Assembly (NCBI GenBank): GCA_018398585.1
Contig: JAGTTD010000013.1
Coordinates: forward strand, 13,181,237-13,245,236
Reading direction: 5' to 3'
DNA from: Simmondsia chinensis
Taxonomy: Eukaryota; Streptophyta; Magnoliopsida; Caryophyllales; Simmondsiaceae
DNA length: 64,000 nucleotides
Numbering within the stretch: the first letter of the stretch is position 1; each line of letters begins with the position of its first letter. The translations under genes and the position numbers were made by a program. The notes beneath the pieces are model-generated. The model was not told where the DNA came from. It was given only the letters and a program-made list of their open reading frames with translations, and did no database searches. Below are positions 42,014 through 54,278 of the stretch, piece after piece.

Positions 42014-44960
42014 TTTAGCTCCCCACTCCATAGGCGAACTGATCAAGTTCAGGTATGGAGTGTAAACTCATGTCCTATCAGTCTAAAAGGTTAAACGGGT
42101 TGGGCCTTTTATAGAAGGAAATCAATGTAAATGCGTACCTTGCCCCCCTGGTGGTTACCTTTAGCTTCGTATGTTTTGTGTCAGTATTTCATGGCCGCTT
42201 GGATGTGCCAGCTTCAAGCTTTGATTTTTCCCTGGGTTGATGTGTGAATAGCCCTGGTGAAAATGTGCTGCAACAATTTAAATATTAAAGTAGTTGAGGC
42301 ACAATGAATAATAGATCGTGTGATGGCGGATGAGAAGGAAAATGGTGGTGGAAATTATTCATGATTTTGAGCTTTAGGCTTTACTCGCGGTGCCAACAAT
42401 GTATTATGATCTCGGGGTAAGGTAGTGCTATGATTCCGCCAAGTTTGGCTGTTGGCTGAGTTATGGATTGGGTCAATTTTACACTTGGCAACATGTGCTT
42501 TCTGACCCTTTGCGTTGTTGAATTATGATGACCAGCCCCCAGCCATGGGCTGTGGGGTATATTGTGGATAACATTCTTATGCCCCCAGTAATACTTGGAG
42601 CAAATTACGAGCGCTAGTGTCACGGTCCTGTTGTGGACCATGACACGGTGAGTTTGTGCGAGCCTTTGTGTCTCGTGCACACACCCCCACATTGGTGTGT
42701 GCGGCCTAGTGTCGTGCGCTGTGCGCAAGCCAGCGCCGGTGTGCATCTTAATGCCAGCGTATGGGAGCCCGTTAATGAGAGCATGTCGCGCGCTGTGTCG
42801 CAAGTCAGGTCCCGGGTGCAGAAGTGCCCTTCTTAAGAAAGACACAAGTCGTGAAGTTGAGTTTGGGGCATCAAGTGCCCTGACCCCAAATAGTGGTGTT
42901 AAATGATTTACCCCGGTAACGAGGGCGGGTCTCAGTGCAGCTATGAGGGTGGCATGAGGTCTCCACTTGAGTAGGACACTTCGTGGACACTATGGTGGGC
43001 CGAGGGCTGCCAGTGCATGTAATTTGTCCAAGGAAGGCTTGGTCCCTCGTCTGTGCTGCACGACGCAATAAGCGCTCCAGCTTGTAGGATTCAACCTTCA
43101 ATCGGCGAGAGCACTTGTGGTGCTCGAGCCCTCTTGTGAGCGGCGGTGTGCACCAGCCCCGTTTACTGGTCTTGTGGCTTGATGGCATGGATGTGGCGAC
43201 GCCGTGTTATGGGTAAAGCAAGGGGCCATTGGTCATATGTCAACGAGCACCTAGGTTCGATGCATGCTACGAGATGGTTGCCCACTTGGGTAATCGTATT
43301 AGTTCCCCATAAGGACAGCGGCCTCGAACACGAGGTGCGCCTAAGGGACTTTGTGATGCTCTGGAGCAAAACTACGTTAGTTGGTTCCCAAGAGTTAGCT
43401 GACACTGTGGAGGACTCGTGACAATGAGAATGACTCGGCTAGTCAAGACGCAGGGTTGAGACTCAAAGGGGTGTCAGTGATGTTCAACATGAGTGTTGGT
43501 GTCCGGTTAGTGTGTCGGCCCACCGAGCAAGGTCCCCAAGAGTTAGACGCATTATCGAAACCGAAGGGCCTTCGATGGTGTTCTACTTGAGGGATGGAGC
43601 ACGGCAAAGGTGCCAGCTCTTGAGTTGAGAATGCACGTGGGCGCATAAAGAGCTTCATGGAACTATGCAAATGACGAGACATTGGGGTGCCGGTATGCGT
43701 CTAAGTGTCGTGATAGAAAGTGAACCTATCGATGGGTCACGCTCCAGGGTTTGAGGCCTTGAAGTTTGGTTGATCGTCCGTACGCCACTAATTGGGGTTT
43801 ACTTTCGAGGTCATGTGACTTGAGTGAACCTGTAACACAAGGTGGGAACCTCGAGTAGAGAGGGGTTGCACTTGTCAAGTCATGTGCATTGCAAAAGAGA
43901 AAGAGTATGTACTGAGGGGTGAAAGAGCTTATCTCAAGGTAAGGTTGGCCTTGACTCAGTGGAGTCTTGGCGCCGCACGGTTGTTTGTTCCCCTGCACAA
44001 AGTGGGACCGTGACAGCCAGCCTCCAGTCGTGAGTTGAGGTGGAGCGTAGTATCAAGTGTATCTTTACCTGCCTAAGAAGGGCTTACTATATAGATGGAT
44101 GTTTGTGGGTTGTAGTACCCAAACAGGTTCGTGGGCGGTAATGCCTAGCTGGACTAGTAGGCAGTAGAGTCTAGCCAGGATGGTTGGCAATAGAATCTAG
44201 TCAAGCTTGCGTGAAGCTCCTTGTAGACGTCATTTATGAGGCTTCCTTGTGTGAATATTGCTTAGGTTTTTGTTTATGATGTAACTAACTAGCTTATGAC
44301 TTTTAGTCTTTCGAATGTCGTGCCTTGTGCTATTGGCGCTGCCCATAGGTGGGTCTTGGAGGCGCCAATGACGCACGGTCTTCTTTAAGCACGATGATTA
44401 TGATTGTTCTCGTGGCTAAGGTAGGCGTTACTATCTTTGATTGGGTAACGCTTAATGGTGTTGGCGTGATGTTTGGGGAACTACTGATTCGTGCTTTCTT
44501 GTGAGTTTTATTGCTTGTTAAACTCTTAATTTTTTATGCTAGGGAATACAGTTCGTTCCACATTATGGATTCGTAAAGCATTAGCCTTCGGCCTTTAGCG
44601 ATTGGCTGAGTTGTGAATGACCGAACATCTAGTCTTCTTATAAATCGAGGTAAAGCGTACTGTGAATATTTTTAATTTCCAGCCCCCAGCTATAGGCTAG
44701 GTTGGAGCGTATTGCATATATTTTTAACTCCAAGCCCCCAATCGTGGGTTGGTTGGAGTGTATTCCGTTTCATGTTCCTTATGACGGTTGGAAGGTGAAC
44801 CATGCTTCAATATTGATTGAAGCATAGATTATCTCGTGCTTCTTGTGATGGTCGGAGCGTCAACTGCGTTCCAATACTGGTTAGAACGTAAACCATCTTG
44901 TGCTCCTTGTGACGGTTGGAGCGTAAACCGTGCTTCAATATTGGTTGAAGCATAACTCGC
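42014..44960. other. LARD internal region, left, no gene found
   Basis: About 3 kb of moderately GC-rich DNA. Open frames up to 154 codons on both strands show no recognisable domain and overlap each other. Hairpin-type 'agcccccagccatgggctgt' (42533) and 'agcccccagctataggct' (44683) occur here, as do three diverged copies of a block with 'ttgtgacggttggagcgtaaa' character between 44780 and 44950. Confidence 0.7.
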
Positions 44961-45180
44961 CTGCCTGAGAAGGACTTATGGCTCAAGTATCTCTCACCTT
45001 CCTGAGAAGGACTTATAGCTTGATTAAATGTTACCAGCCTGAGAAGGGCTTACGGTGTAAATAGACTTCACATGCCATGAAAGGGTTTATGGCTACGCCT
45101 GAGTATCGCTTTGCCTGAGAAGGGCTTACAGAGTAAATGTGCCTTACCAGCCTGAGAAGGACTTACGGCTTGACTGAGTA
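44960..45180. repeat. Irregular array of 'cctgagaagggcttac' units
   Basis: At least six copies of 'cctgagaag(g/a)(g/a)cttac' spaced 30-60 bp apart. Isolated copies occur at 44073 and at 54470, on the other side of the CACTA element. Confidence 0.8.
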
Positions 45181-45185
45181 TTGTC

Positions 45186-45432
45186 GACCTCGATGTTAGG
45201 TGGGGCACACAATCGCGGATTCTCAGCTGGTGAGAGTGTACTGCCCGTCCCGATGTTAGGTGGGACTTATACAATAGCGAACTCTCAGCTGGTGAGAGTG
45301 TACCGCCTGTCCCGATGTTAGGTGGGACGTACACAAACGCGGACTCTCAGCTGGTGAGAGTGTACCGCCAGTCCCGATGTTAGGTGGGACTTAAACAATC
45401 ACGGACTCTCAGCTGGTGAGACTGCACCTCGT
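45186..45432. repeat. Tandem array, about 62-bp unit, four copies
   Basis: Each unit has 'cccgatgttaggtgggac' and 'ctctcagctggtgagagtgt'. The second half is itself a hairpin (CTCTCAGC-TG-GTGAGAG). Confidence 0.9.
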
Positions 45433-45581
45433 GTTATGGCTTCATGCTCTTACTATGGCTGGGCGCAAATTGCAACTACCAACCTTCTTGCAAATAAAGG
45501 CTGGTTTAAGCCATATCACTTGTGATCTCACACGAAGTTCCTAGTTGGTGGAGGTCTAATGTACTTAAGGTTTAGTGAGTA

Positions 45582-46333
45582 GAAAGCCCCCAGTGGGTCA
45601 ATGCTAGGTTACAGAAATCATTCAAACTAAAAATAAACAACTTAGGTAAAGCAACTTAAAGCCCCCAGCCGGTAAAGGTTGGGTTAAAACAAACCATTCA
45701 AATTAAAATAAACAACTCAGGTAGAGCAACTTAAAGCCCCCAGCCGGGAAAGGCTGGGTTGAAACAAACCATTCAAGCTAAAATAAACAATTTAGATAGA
45801 GCAACTTAAAGCCCCCAGCCGGTAAAGGCTGGGTTGAAACAAACCATTCAAATTAAAATAAACAACTTAGGTAGAGCAACTTAAAGCCCCTAGCCGGTAA
45901 AGGCTGGGTTGAAACAAACCATTCAAATTAAAATAAACAACTTAGGTAGAGCAACTTAAAGCCCCCAGCCGGTAAAGGCTGGGTTAAAACAAACCATTCA
46001 AATTAAAATAAACAAATTAGGTAGAGCAACTTAAAGCCCCCAGCCGGTAAAGACTGGGTTGAAACAAACCATTCAAATTAAAATAAACAACTTAGGTGGA
46101 GCAACTTAAAGCCCCCAGTCGGTAAAGATTGGGCTGAAACAAACCATTCAAATTAAAATATACAACTTAGGTAGAGCAACTTAAAGCCCCCAGCTGGTAA
46201 AGGCTGGGTTAAAACAAACCATTCAAGCTAAAATAAACAACTTAGGTAAAGCAACTTAAAGCCCCCAGCTGGTCAAGGTTGGGTTAAAACAAACCATTCA
46301 AATTAAAATAAACAACTTAGGTAGAGCCACTTA
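45582..46333. repeat. 75-bp tandem array, about ten copies
   Basis: The unit begins 'aaagcccccagccggtaaag' and continues 'gctgggttgaaacaaacc', 'attcaaattaaaataaac' and 'aacttaggtagagcaactt'. Copies start near 45584, 45658 and then every 75 bp to 46258. Each has the stem CCCAGCC / GGCTGGG around GGTAAA. The next unit is split by the CACTA element and resumes at 54279 ('aaagcccccaactggcaaag'). Confidence 0.93.
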
Positions 46334-46810
46334 CACTACAAAAAAAGTGACTTTTACCAACAGTAGTATTTCAGATTCTGTTGGTAATGGTTGTACATTA
46401 CTAACAGCAAAATGTTACTGTTGGTAATGACTCGGAAAGAGTAGGAAGTGAAAATAATAAAGACCTAGTCCCAACAAAAGTAAATTTCTGTTGGTATTGG
46501 TGTAGTCAATCCCAACATAATAGATTTTTTGTTGGTATTGACTAACTCAATACCAACAAAAACAAATTCTGTTGCTATTGACCAGCTCAATGCCAACAGA
46601 AATAAGTGTTGTTGGTATTAACCAGCTCAACGCCAATAGAAATAAGTGTTGTTGGTATTGACTAGCTTAATGCCGGCAGAAATAAGTATTGTTGGCATTG
46701 ACTAGCACAATGTCTACAAAAATAAATTTTGTTGGTATTAACTAGATCATCACCAAATAAAATAAATTTTATTGGTATTGACTAAATTAGTACCAATAGA
46801 TGTATTTATC
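46334..46810. repeat. CACTA left terminus and subterminal repeats
   Basis: More than a dozen 'gttggta', 'ccaaca' and 'tgttggtattgactagctc' words in both orientations, spaced 15-40 bp. In other CACTA elements such words bind the transposase or its partner. Confidence 0.88.
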
Positions 46811-47302
46811 AATAAACAAAATTTCAGAAAAATTAGTAATTATAAAAAATTTTATTAGAGTAATTTAGATATTAATGTCTTAAGGTCTGATATATCAATT
46901 TTATAGTGCCTTTTGTGAAATAATTTTTTAGTTGAAAACATAATTAAGAAATAGTTTAAATGACGATCTGTAATGGTGTAAGTAGGTCCCATTTTTATTC
47001 TTTCTTACCGTCATTTAGATGATTTTATAAAATATACAAAACTTGCTGTATTAAAATATTATTTTACAAAATTTATGAACTAAAAAATTAGTACACTAAA
47101 CCTCATACTAGTAATAAGTTATAATTGAAGATGTATTTTAAATAATTTATATTTAAATAACAATAATAATAATGTTTTCAAAAATTTTTTTATTTTCCTT
47201 CTTCACTTTTATTGTCTCTTCATTCTTTAATTTTATTTACTTATTTTATTTTTATATTTATACTTTACTTATTACCTAATTATAACATTCACTTACGTAT
47301 CC

Positions 47303-47760
47303 CACTACAAGAAAAACTATAATTTCCAACCTTTTTTCGACCGAATCAATTTCAATCGAAAAAATCTAACCGCTTTTCCGACCGAAGTTGCTTCGGTCGG
47401 ACATTTACAACCATATATAAATAGGTCGGAAATCGGTTGGAAATGTCCGACCGATTCCGACCGTCATGTTTTCGGTCGGAAATATCCGACCGCTTTCCGA
47501 CAGCTAAATTTTGAAAAAAAAAGTAAAAAAAATTAAATTAAATTCCATCGCAAAATCGGTGAAAAATTTCCAACTGATAATGTTGCGGTCCCAAATCTCC
47601 GACCGCAACTCAAGCTGTCGGAAAGTTCTAACCGATTTCCAACCGTTTATTTTATTTTTTAAAATTAAAATAAATTAAATTAAATATGTTGATTTCGGTC
47701 GAAAATCGGTCGGAAATTTCCAACTGTTTTTCCAACCACATCCAATTAATTTATTTAATA
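47303..47760. mobile_element. Second CACTA-type terminus
   Basis: CACTACAAGAAAAACTATAA starts at 47303 and is followed by dense 'ttccgaccg' / 'cggtcggaa' subterminal words to about 47760. This is the end of a different CACTA family. I found no matching right end, so it is a truncated copy or a composite part of the surrounding element. Confidence 0.75.
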
Positions 47761-49916
47761 CTTAATTATGTTAAATTAGTCCATATATAATTAAAGTTGT
47801 GTCAATTTGGTCCTTGGAAGTAAAATTTAAGTTAGGGTTATTTACATACAAAGGTCTTGTACTTTGCCTATTGATGTGATTTTAAAAGGTGTTTTAAAAC
47901 CGTGTACTTGTATGCGTACAAAATCGTTGTAACTTTATTGGGTATATGAGTCCTATCCATAGGGAATCAATTTTAAATTGAAACTAGTGATTAATGGCTG
48001 GTTAAAATTTTGGGTTTTTGTCGATGAATTGAGTTGTTAACTAAACTAAAGCAAGTAAAGTAGTAAAAAAGGTAGTCAAATTAAATAAACGTTAACTCAA
48101 GGAATGAATTCAGGATAACTTTACTCGTATACTGTCATTATGCTCTATTATAACAATGATCTAGGAGGTTTAGGTTATAAGTACTAAGCGTAGGTTATAT
48201 TTAAACTAGTTAAGGCTGAGGGCAATAAGCTAGTCTAAGGACATTATATCATCTTAGATGTAGCACAAGTTATCTCATTAGCACTAATTCATTTTTTGCT
48301 CCTAATTCAATATTAGACTTGAATTAATACTTAAGTTAGGGCTTGGGATAATGAACTAGTTTAAGAGCATAACCCATTGTATTACCCTAGGTGTAGAATT
48401 GATTATCTCAATAGAACTAACAAATTCCTTTATCACTTATAATGAAGTATTAATTTATACAAAAGATTGTGTTCAAAGTTGTGTATAACCTCAACCCTGA
48501 CGATGTATGAAAAACTAGTTATATTATGGTATAGGCTACAAGCACACAATTATGTAAGATGTAATTTAATGCACTACAAGTCAATTAATTATCTCAATTA
48601 ATTCAACTTGAAGTCAAAAGATTGGCAATTTTATCAATAATTTAGCATAAATTAACTCTAAATGAACATAATTAATCAAAATTTTTCTTTTAATTTTGTA
48701 AGAAACAAAATTTTTTATAAAAAAATTGTGCTAGCACTGTAAGTTGTTTCAAATTAATCATCAAGAATGTTTTAATTTTAAGTGGAACTAAAATATCAAA
48801 AAATTTATTTTTTAAATGAAATGATAAGGTCATTACCAAAAAACAGATGTGTTGATAATATTATCTTTGTATTATTAACAGAATCATTACCAATAAGCAA
48901 ATCCGTTAGTTTATATATCAAGTAGCTATTATCAACAGGTAAAATCATATTACCGATAAATAAATTGATAGTATTAAGCCAATTGTAATAGAGACGTTGA
49001 CCAACGTATAAATTTGTTACTCATATTATTTTTACAATATTATTAGAACAATCACCAACAAATAAAGTTAATAGTCTTAAATTTTAAAAAAGAATACTTA
49101 ATTTTTTTACTCAATTTTTATTCTCCTCTAAATTTAACCTAGGTGTAGCATATGTTATTTTATTAGCACTGCTTAATTCGCTTGTTGCTCCTAATTCAAT
49201 ATTAAACATGAATTAATACTTAAGTTCGAGTATAAAATAGTCTAAAAATATAACCTATTATATCACCATTGGAGTAGCACGGATTATCTCAATAGTACTA
49301 ACGAATTTCTTCATCAGTCATAATTAAATATTGATTTATATAAAAGATTGTGTTCAGAGTTTATACATCCTCAAACTTGACGACGCATCAAGATTTATGT
49401 TATGGTACAGACTTCAAGCTCATAGATGAATGCTAATAATTTGGAGACCTTATCATGACTATAAGCACACAATTATATAAGATAAAATTTAAAACATTAC
49501 AAATCAATTAATTAACTCAATTTAACCAATTTAGTATTGTGAAGTAGTTGCCATCAATAGGTAAAATTATATTATCAATAAATAAATTATTATTAATAAG
49601 CCAATTTTAATAGAGACATTTACCAACATACAAATTTATTACTAGTATTAATAATATTAAAAGAATAATTACCAACAAATAAAATTATTAGTTTTAAATC
49701 TAAAAAAATAGTACTTAAATTTTTACTCAATTTTTATTTTCCCCCTCAATTTTTATTTCCCTCAATTTTTTACTTTTTCTCCCAAATTTTTATTTTCCCT
49801 CTTAAATTTCATTTTCCCCCTTAAATTTTATTTTTCCCCCGAATACTTATAATTTTTATCTAAAATTAATATTTATATCCTAATTGAAATTACTAAATTT
49901 TTAAACAAATACCCAT
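47761..49916. other. AT-rich CACTA interior, no gene found
   Basis: Contains a leader-like block near 47860-48000 ('gtacttgtatgcgtacaaaa', 'ggtatatgagtcctatcc') of a type frequent in plant repeats, and the direct duplication listed separately. T-rich runs with 'ttttccc' lie at 49730-49850. No open frame of interest. Confidence 0.6.
48255..48560. repeat. Direct duplication, copy 1 (copy 2 at 49138-49450)
   Basis: The same order of words appears twice about 884 bp apart: 'tgctcctaattcaatatta', 'ttgaattaatacttaagtt', 'gattatctcaatag', 'aaaagattgtgttca', 'atgttatggta'-type. The copies have diverged substantially. Confidence 0.8.
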
Positions 49917-50045
49917 GCCCCCAAAGAAAACCTTTAACTCTCAGTCTCACTCAAACCCCACCCCTGCACAGCCCCCGCCTAGCCCCCGCCCGCGCAGCCG
50001 GCCAGCTACCGCACCGGCACCGGACAGCCACTCGCCGCCCCTCGT
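49917..50045 (+). other. GC-rich patch with short ORF, possible captured exon
   Basis: A sharp GC-rich island in AT-rich DNA. The ATG at 49913-49915 opens 46 codons rich in Pro, Arg and Ala (AQPPPSPRPRSRPATAPAPD), ending at TAA near 50051. It could be the first exon of a captured host gene, or a GC-rich element scrap. No homologue is recognised. Confidence 0.35.
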
Positions 50046-50054
50046 TCTATAACA

Positions 50055-50960
50055 GCTTATTTTTGGTGCATATTTCAGGTTTGTACTTAATATTTTTGTT
50101 TACAACTTTCATAATTTACTGTGAAATTAATTTTTATATTATGTTTCAACCCTTCCAACTTGTTATATTAGAGATAAATTTTGCTGAAATTTATGTTGGT
50201 TATTGCTAGTTTTTGAGTAGTTTTGTGGCGGGAGGTTGCCGAGTTTGGATATTGAGGAAGTTTTATCAATTCTTAGGTTTGGATTGTGGTAGTACTTCTA
50301 ATTTTTCTGATCTTTATCTATTTTTTGTACATATTTCAAGTTTATACTCACTACTTTTGTTTACAACTTTCATATTTTAGTGTAAAATTGGTTTTATATT
50401 GTGCTTCAACTTTTATACTTATTGTATGAGACATTGCTGAAATTTTTGTTGTAGTTGCTAGTTGTTGCGTAGTTTTGTGGTAGAAGGTTGTTGGGTTTAG
50501 ATATTAAGGAGGTTTTATCAGCTCTCAGATTTGGATTGTTGTAATATTTTTGATTTTTCTGATTTTAATCTTTTTTTTATACATATTTCAGGTTTATACT
50601 CATTGCTTTGGTTTAAAACTTTCATATTTTAGTGTAAAATTGGTTTTATATTGTATTTGTTGTTGTTAGTTGTTGGGTAGTTTTGTGGTAGGAGGTTGTT
50701 GGGTTTGGATATTGAGGAGGTTTTATCAACTCTCAGGTTTGGATTGTGGTGATACTTCTAATATTTCTGATTTTAGTCTATTTTTTGTACATATTTCAGG
50801 TTTTTACTCATTAATTTGATTTAAAACTTTCATATTTCAGTGTAAAATTGGTTTTATATTGTGTTTCAACTCTTATACTTGTTGTATGATACATTGTTGA
50901 AATTTTTATTATCGTTACTAGTTGTTGGGTAGTTTTGTGGCGGGAGGTTGTTAAAGTAAT
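50055..50960. repeat. Tandem repeat of about 230-280 bp, four copies
   Basis: Each copy has 'gtacatatttcaggttt', 'actttcatattttagtgt', 'aattggttttatattgt', 'gtagttttgtgg(t/c)' and 'ggaggttgttgggtttgg' in order. Each copy repeats a 3' splice-like 'atatttcag'. The unit looks like a duplicated intron-exon junction. Confidence 0.85.
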
Positions 50961-52415
50961 GATGTTAATGTTGTAAGTAATGATATTGCTATAGAATCTT
51001 TAGGTGGAGATGCAGGAAATTATTCTTGGGTTACTCTTTATTTTTGTTAATTTAAGTTAAAATAGCTTCTAAAGTATAAAACCAACATTGGTGTTGACCT
51101 CTCAAGGTTGCTTTTTTCTCCTTTTGTGGTAAGCTTATATCTATTAGTTGTAAATTTGAGTTATGGATTTCAGTTGTTTGAATTGAATGTACTTGACCTT
51201 TGTGGCAGTATGTTAAGTTTATGATGTGAAATCTAGTTAGTTAAGCTAGAACCTTGCGTGGTTGGTTGTGAATTTCATAATTTTTAGAGTAATGTGCCAA
51301 CTTATATGAACTTTGAATTGAACTTCACGGGTTAAATTCTATTCTGATAATGTATTTGTAGAACAATTCCAGATCAGACTGTCAACCACTAGGTTAAGAT
51401 TTTTGAAAAATTTAATGCTCTAAAGCTAAACTGGGATGTTATCAAGCGGTTGAGAAAGATTTGAGGCCTTAGTTGCTGATTTCATAGTTGATAGTTTCAT
51501 AACATATGACTTCGAGCTCAAATGTAAAAGTTTAGCTAAAAAGTTCTGTTTTGGTAATTGGTATTGGAATATCATGTTGAGCATATCATTTTGGCATGTC
51601 TAATCATTTTTCTCTGTTTATTATTTTTTAGAATTAGTTGAAATGTTATGAAATACCTTGGATTAGTATTCTATTATTTCAGTTAGGCCTTCAAATTAGT
51701 GCCGTAAGGCAAGCCTTTTTATAGTTCATCGAATACTTATTGATTGGTTTATTGGCATAGCAACTTTCTATGTTCTTCATATGTTTCTTGTCATTATGAA
51801 AGTTTATGAGTATAGTGTGTATGATTTTTTTTTGCGATACAGGGTTAAATTAACAAAGTTCGATAGGCTTGTGCAAGTAATCTACTCTTTATATGTTATT
51901 TCTTGTTCTTTTATCAACAAGTACGTTAAAATGTGAAACATCCATGGGCTCTTCAATATATGTTTTAGTCTCTAGAGTTTTGAAATTATACCCTAAATAC
52001 CTACTTCTAACTTTCCATCATATCTTGCTTTCATTTTATTATACAAGAAATGATTTGCCTATGTTCTTTGACATGGCATTGAAAGTTTCTGAGACTTAGT
52101 TTAGTGCAAGTATAATGGGCATTTGATTCCATGGTTATAATTCTTATGTCCAGTAAACGATTCTTAGACACTAAGGTACATATGTATTGGGCATTTGCTT
52201 CTAGTGAATTTGATTTCCTGCTTCAAAATCTTTTTGATGAACCATTGTTGCATAAAGTATAATTTTGTATATTTCAGCGATCAGTTGTGCTTTATTCCTT
52301 TGCTTCCAAAGAACTGTTTTTTCTAAATAAGTGTTGAGGTTTCTTGTTGCAGTTATTCTGATTTTGGTGTATGCTCTTCTTTCTTGTTATTCATCTTGAA
52401 TTAATTATCTTGTAG

Positions 52416-52491
52416 GTCTTGTTGATAGGTTTTAGAAGCCTTCCACCACTTTTTGAAGCTCCTAGTGATGTTCATGGATTAACATTAGCAA
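52416..52491 (+). pseudogene. Possible captured exon, 76 bp
   Basis: It is preceded by a pyrimidine-rich stretch and 'cttgtag' and followed by GTAAGTG. The open frame reads VLLIGFRSLPPLFEAPSDV then HGLTLA, with a composition like a conserved protein and unlike random AT-rich DNA. I do not recognise the source gene. Its place inside a CACTA element suggests gene capture. Confidence 0.4.
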
Positions 52492-53560
52492 GTAAGTGTA
52501 CTAACTAGTATTTTTGAGATATAATTGAGTGAATCATATTGAGTGGATCATTTATTTGGTGTTTTTATTCTTTCTATGATATAATTGAGTAAATCATATT
52601 GACTATTGTTACTTCTTAGAAACATTTTCTCCATTGGACTTAAATTTAGGTAACTTTAAAATGTACTATAAATGTTTATAATGAAATAGATGTACTCAAG
52701 GTAGTTATGTGTTACTTGTGTTTAATTTGATGCCAAGAAGAAACCTAGTGACATGTTGGTTGTGTTCATTCCCTGTTTAAGAAGCCATTGTTTTGGAAAA
52801 TGTGTTTCGCAAGTTCGCGAATATAGGCACCCAAACAAATTGTTATATAGTTTGGTGGATTTTGATAGATTAAAAAACCTTTTTCTTCATATGTTTGATG
52901 CATTGGAAGCTAAATGGGGTTTGCAAATAAAGATTTTCATATATGTTTGTGTCTGCTGGACCATGTGGGAGTTTACTTTTGAAGGACTCATCCTTTATAA
53001 CTAGAAAATACAGAAACCGTCTATACATAACTGGTTTTTGATGCGGATACTGATATATATATATAGTTCAATTGTTTGTGTGTATGTTTGATGTTTTCGA
53101 TCTATTTATAAAGTATAATGAATTCATTTTTCATGTGATAATACTGCAATTTGGTGAACATTTCTTGGAAGACAACTGCATTTGAGGGAAATATACATTG
53201 ACATTATTGATGCTTATGAGTTAATAACCATATTAATTGAGAGCTCACATTCTTACAATTGTTTACCAATGAATAGCTCTAGAATGCATATGAATTTGCA
53301 TGAGTTAGTACGAGAAAATCATGATATACTCCTTTCCAAATTCAAATATATAAACTTTCTATTACATTATGCAAATATGAATATTTTAGTGTCATAATAT
53401 ACTCTAATAGAAAGTCATATTCTCTATTTACTAAGAAAATCCTTACGATGTTGTGTATAAGCTCTATGACAATGTTTTAGTGTAATAATTTGCCTTTATG
53501 CTAAAAAATTGAGATCGAGCTTATGTTGTTGTTTAATGTCTCTATTGGTCATTGTCATAG

Positions 53561-53683
53561 GAAAATGGAAGATCATTGGATGATGAGCTTAATCACAAAT
53601 GTGAAGAGGAAGATTTGCCGATGAAGATTATGTGTTGGAAGATATATAATGTTGGTTGTTCTTGTTGTAGACAAATTATTTAG
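53561..53683 (+). pseudogene. Possible captured terminal exon, 41 codons
   Basis: Preceded by 'cattgtcatag', a good 3' splice site, then an open frame to TAG: ENGRSLDDELNHKCEEEDLP followed by MKIMCWKIYNVGC. The acidic, charged composition suggests a real protein end. Source unknown. Confidence 0.35.
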
Positions 53684-53929
53684 AACTTTTTGGTAGATGG
53701 TGAATTTTTTTTTTTTTTTAGCTATTTGTACTAGTTAGATTAGATTTTGGATGGAGTTGTAGATTTGTATTGGATGTTTTGCTTTTGTTGTGGATTAAAC
53801 ATGGATGGAGTTGTATACATTTTGGATGCAATGATATATTTGATTATATAAATTGGTAAATTGTTGTGATGAGGTAATGCTACCCACAAACTATGTATTT
53901 GATATAAAGAGTAGCAATATGAAATTATT

Positions 53930-54275
53930 GTTGGTAATAACAAAATAAGTCTTTGGTAGCATACCTTTTGCTAATAGATATAGTTTTGTCGGTAAAACTT
54001 TTACCAACAGAAAATTTTTGTGTTGGTATATCATTTACCAATAAAGAATTTGTTATTAGTAATATCCTTTACCAATAGAGAATATTTTGTTGGTAATACC
54101 CTTTACCAACAAAAAGCTTTTGTTGGTATAACTTTTACCAACAAATAATAATTGTAGCTATTGTAGAGGTACTACCAACAACTTCAAATTTCTGTTGGTA
54201 AAGCCTTTACCAACAGAAAAATTGCCATTGCCAACAACAATCATGCTGTTAGTAATAGTCACTTTTTTTGTAGTG
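53930..54275. repeat. CACTA right terminus and subterminal repeats
   Basis: Dense 'ttaccaacagaa' and 'tgttggtaa' words mirror 46334-46810. The end 'actttttttgtagtg' is followed by the TSD TTA. Confidence 0.9.
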
Positions 54276-54278
54276 TTA

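Larger units (their letters stand above)
50961..53929 (+). other. CACTA interior, intron-like with exon candidates
   Basis: T-rich plus-strand DNA like plant introns. Two segments bounded by splice consensus are listed separately (52416-52491, 53561-53683). Open frames of 60-83 codons at 51893, 52753 and 53182 have no recognisable domain. The whole stretch may be a captured host gene fragment with its introns (inference). Confidence 0.4.
46334..54275. mobile_element. CACTA transposon without recognisable transposase
   Basis: Termini start CACTACAAAAAAAGTGACT and, on the reverse strand, also CACTACAAAAAAAGTGACT, with the match continuing to about 30 bp (two mismatches). The 3-bp TSD TTA is at 46331-46333 and 54276-54278, within a tandem unit whose intact form is known from its neighbours. 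Subterminal regions carry many 'gttggta(a/t)' / 'taccaaca' words. The 7.9-kb interior holds a second CACTA-type terminus (47303), a long direct duplication, a GC-rich patch, a fourfold tandem repeat and two exon-like segments. I find no CACTA TNP2-type transposase. It is non-autonomous. Confidence 0.92.

Noticed and set aside
42381..43998. Several 70-154-codon frames on both strands
   Set aside because: They overlap in opposite directions, carry no domain and lie in non-coding LARD sequence.
45582..46333. CRISPR-like array
   Set aside because: The 75-bp unit is repeated as a whole with no unique spacers, in a plant retroelement.
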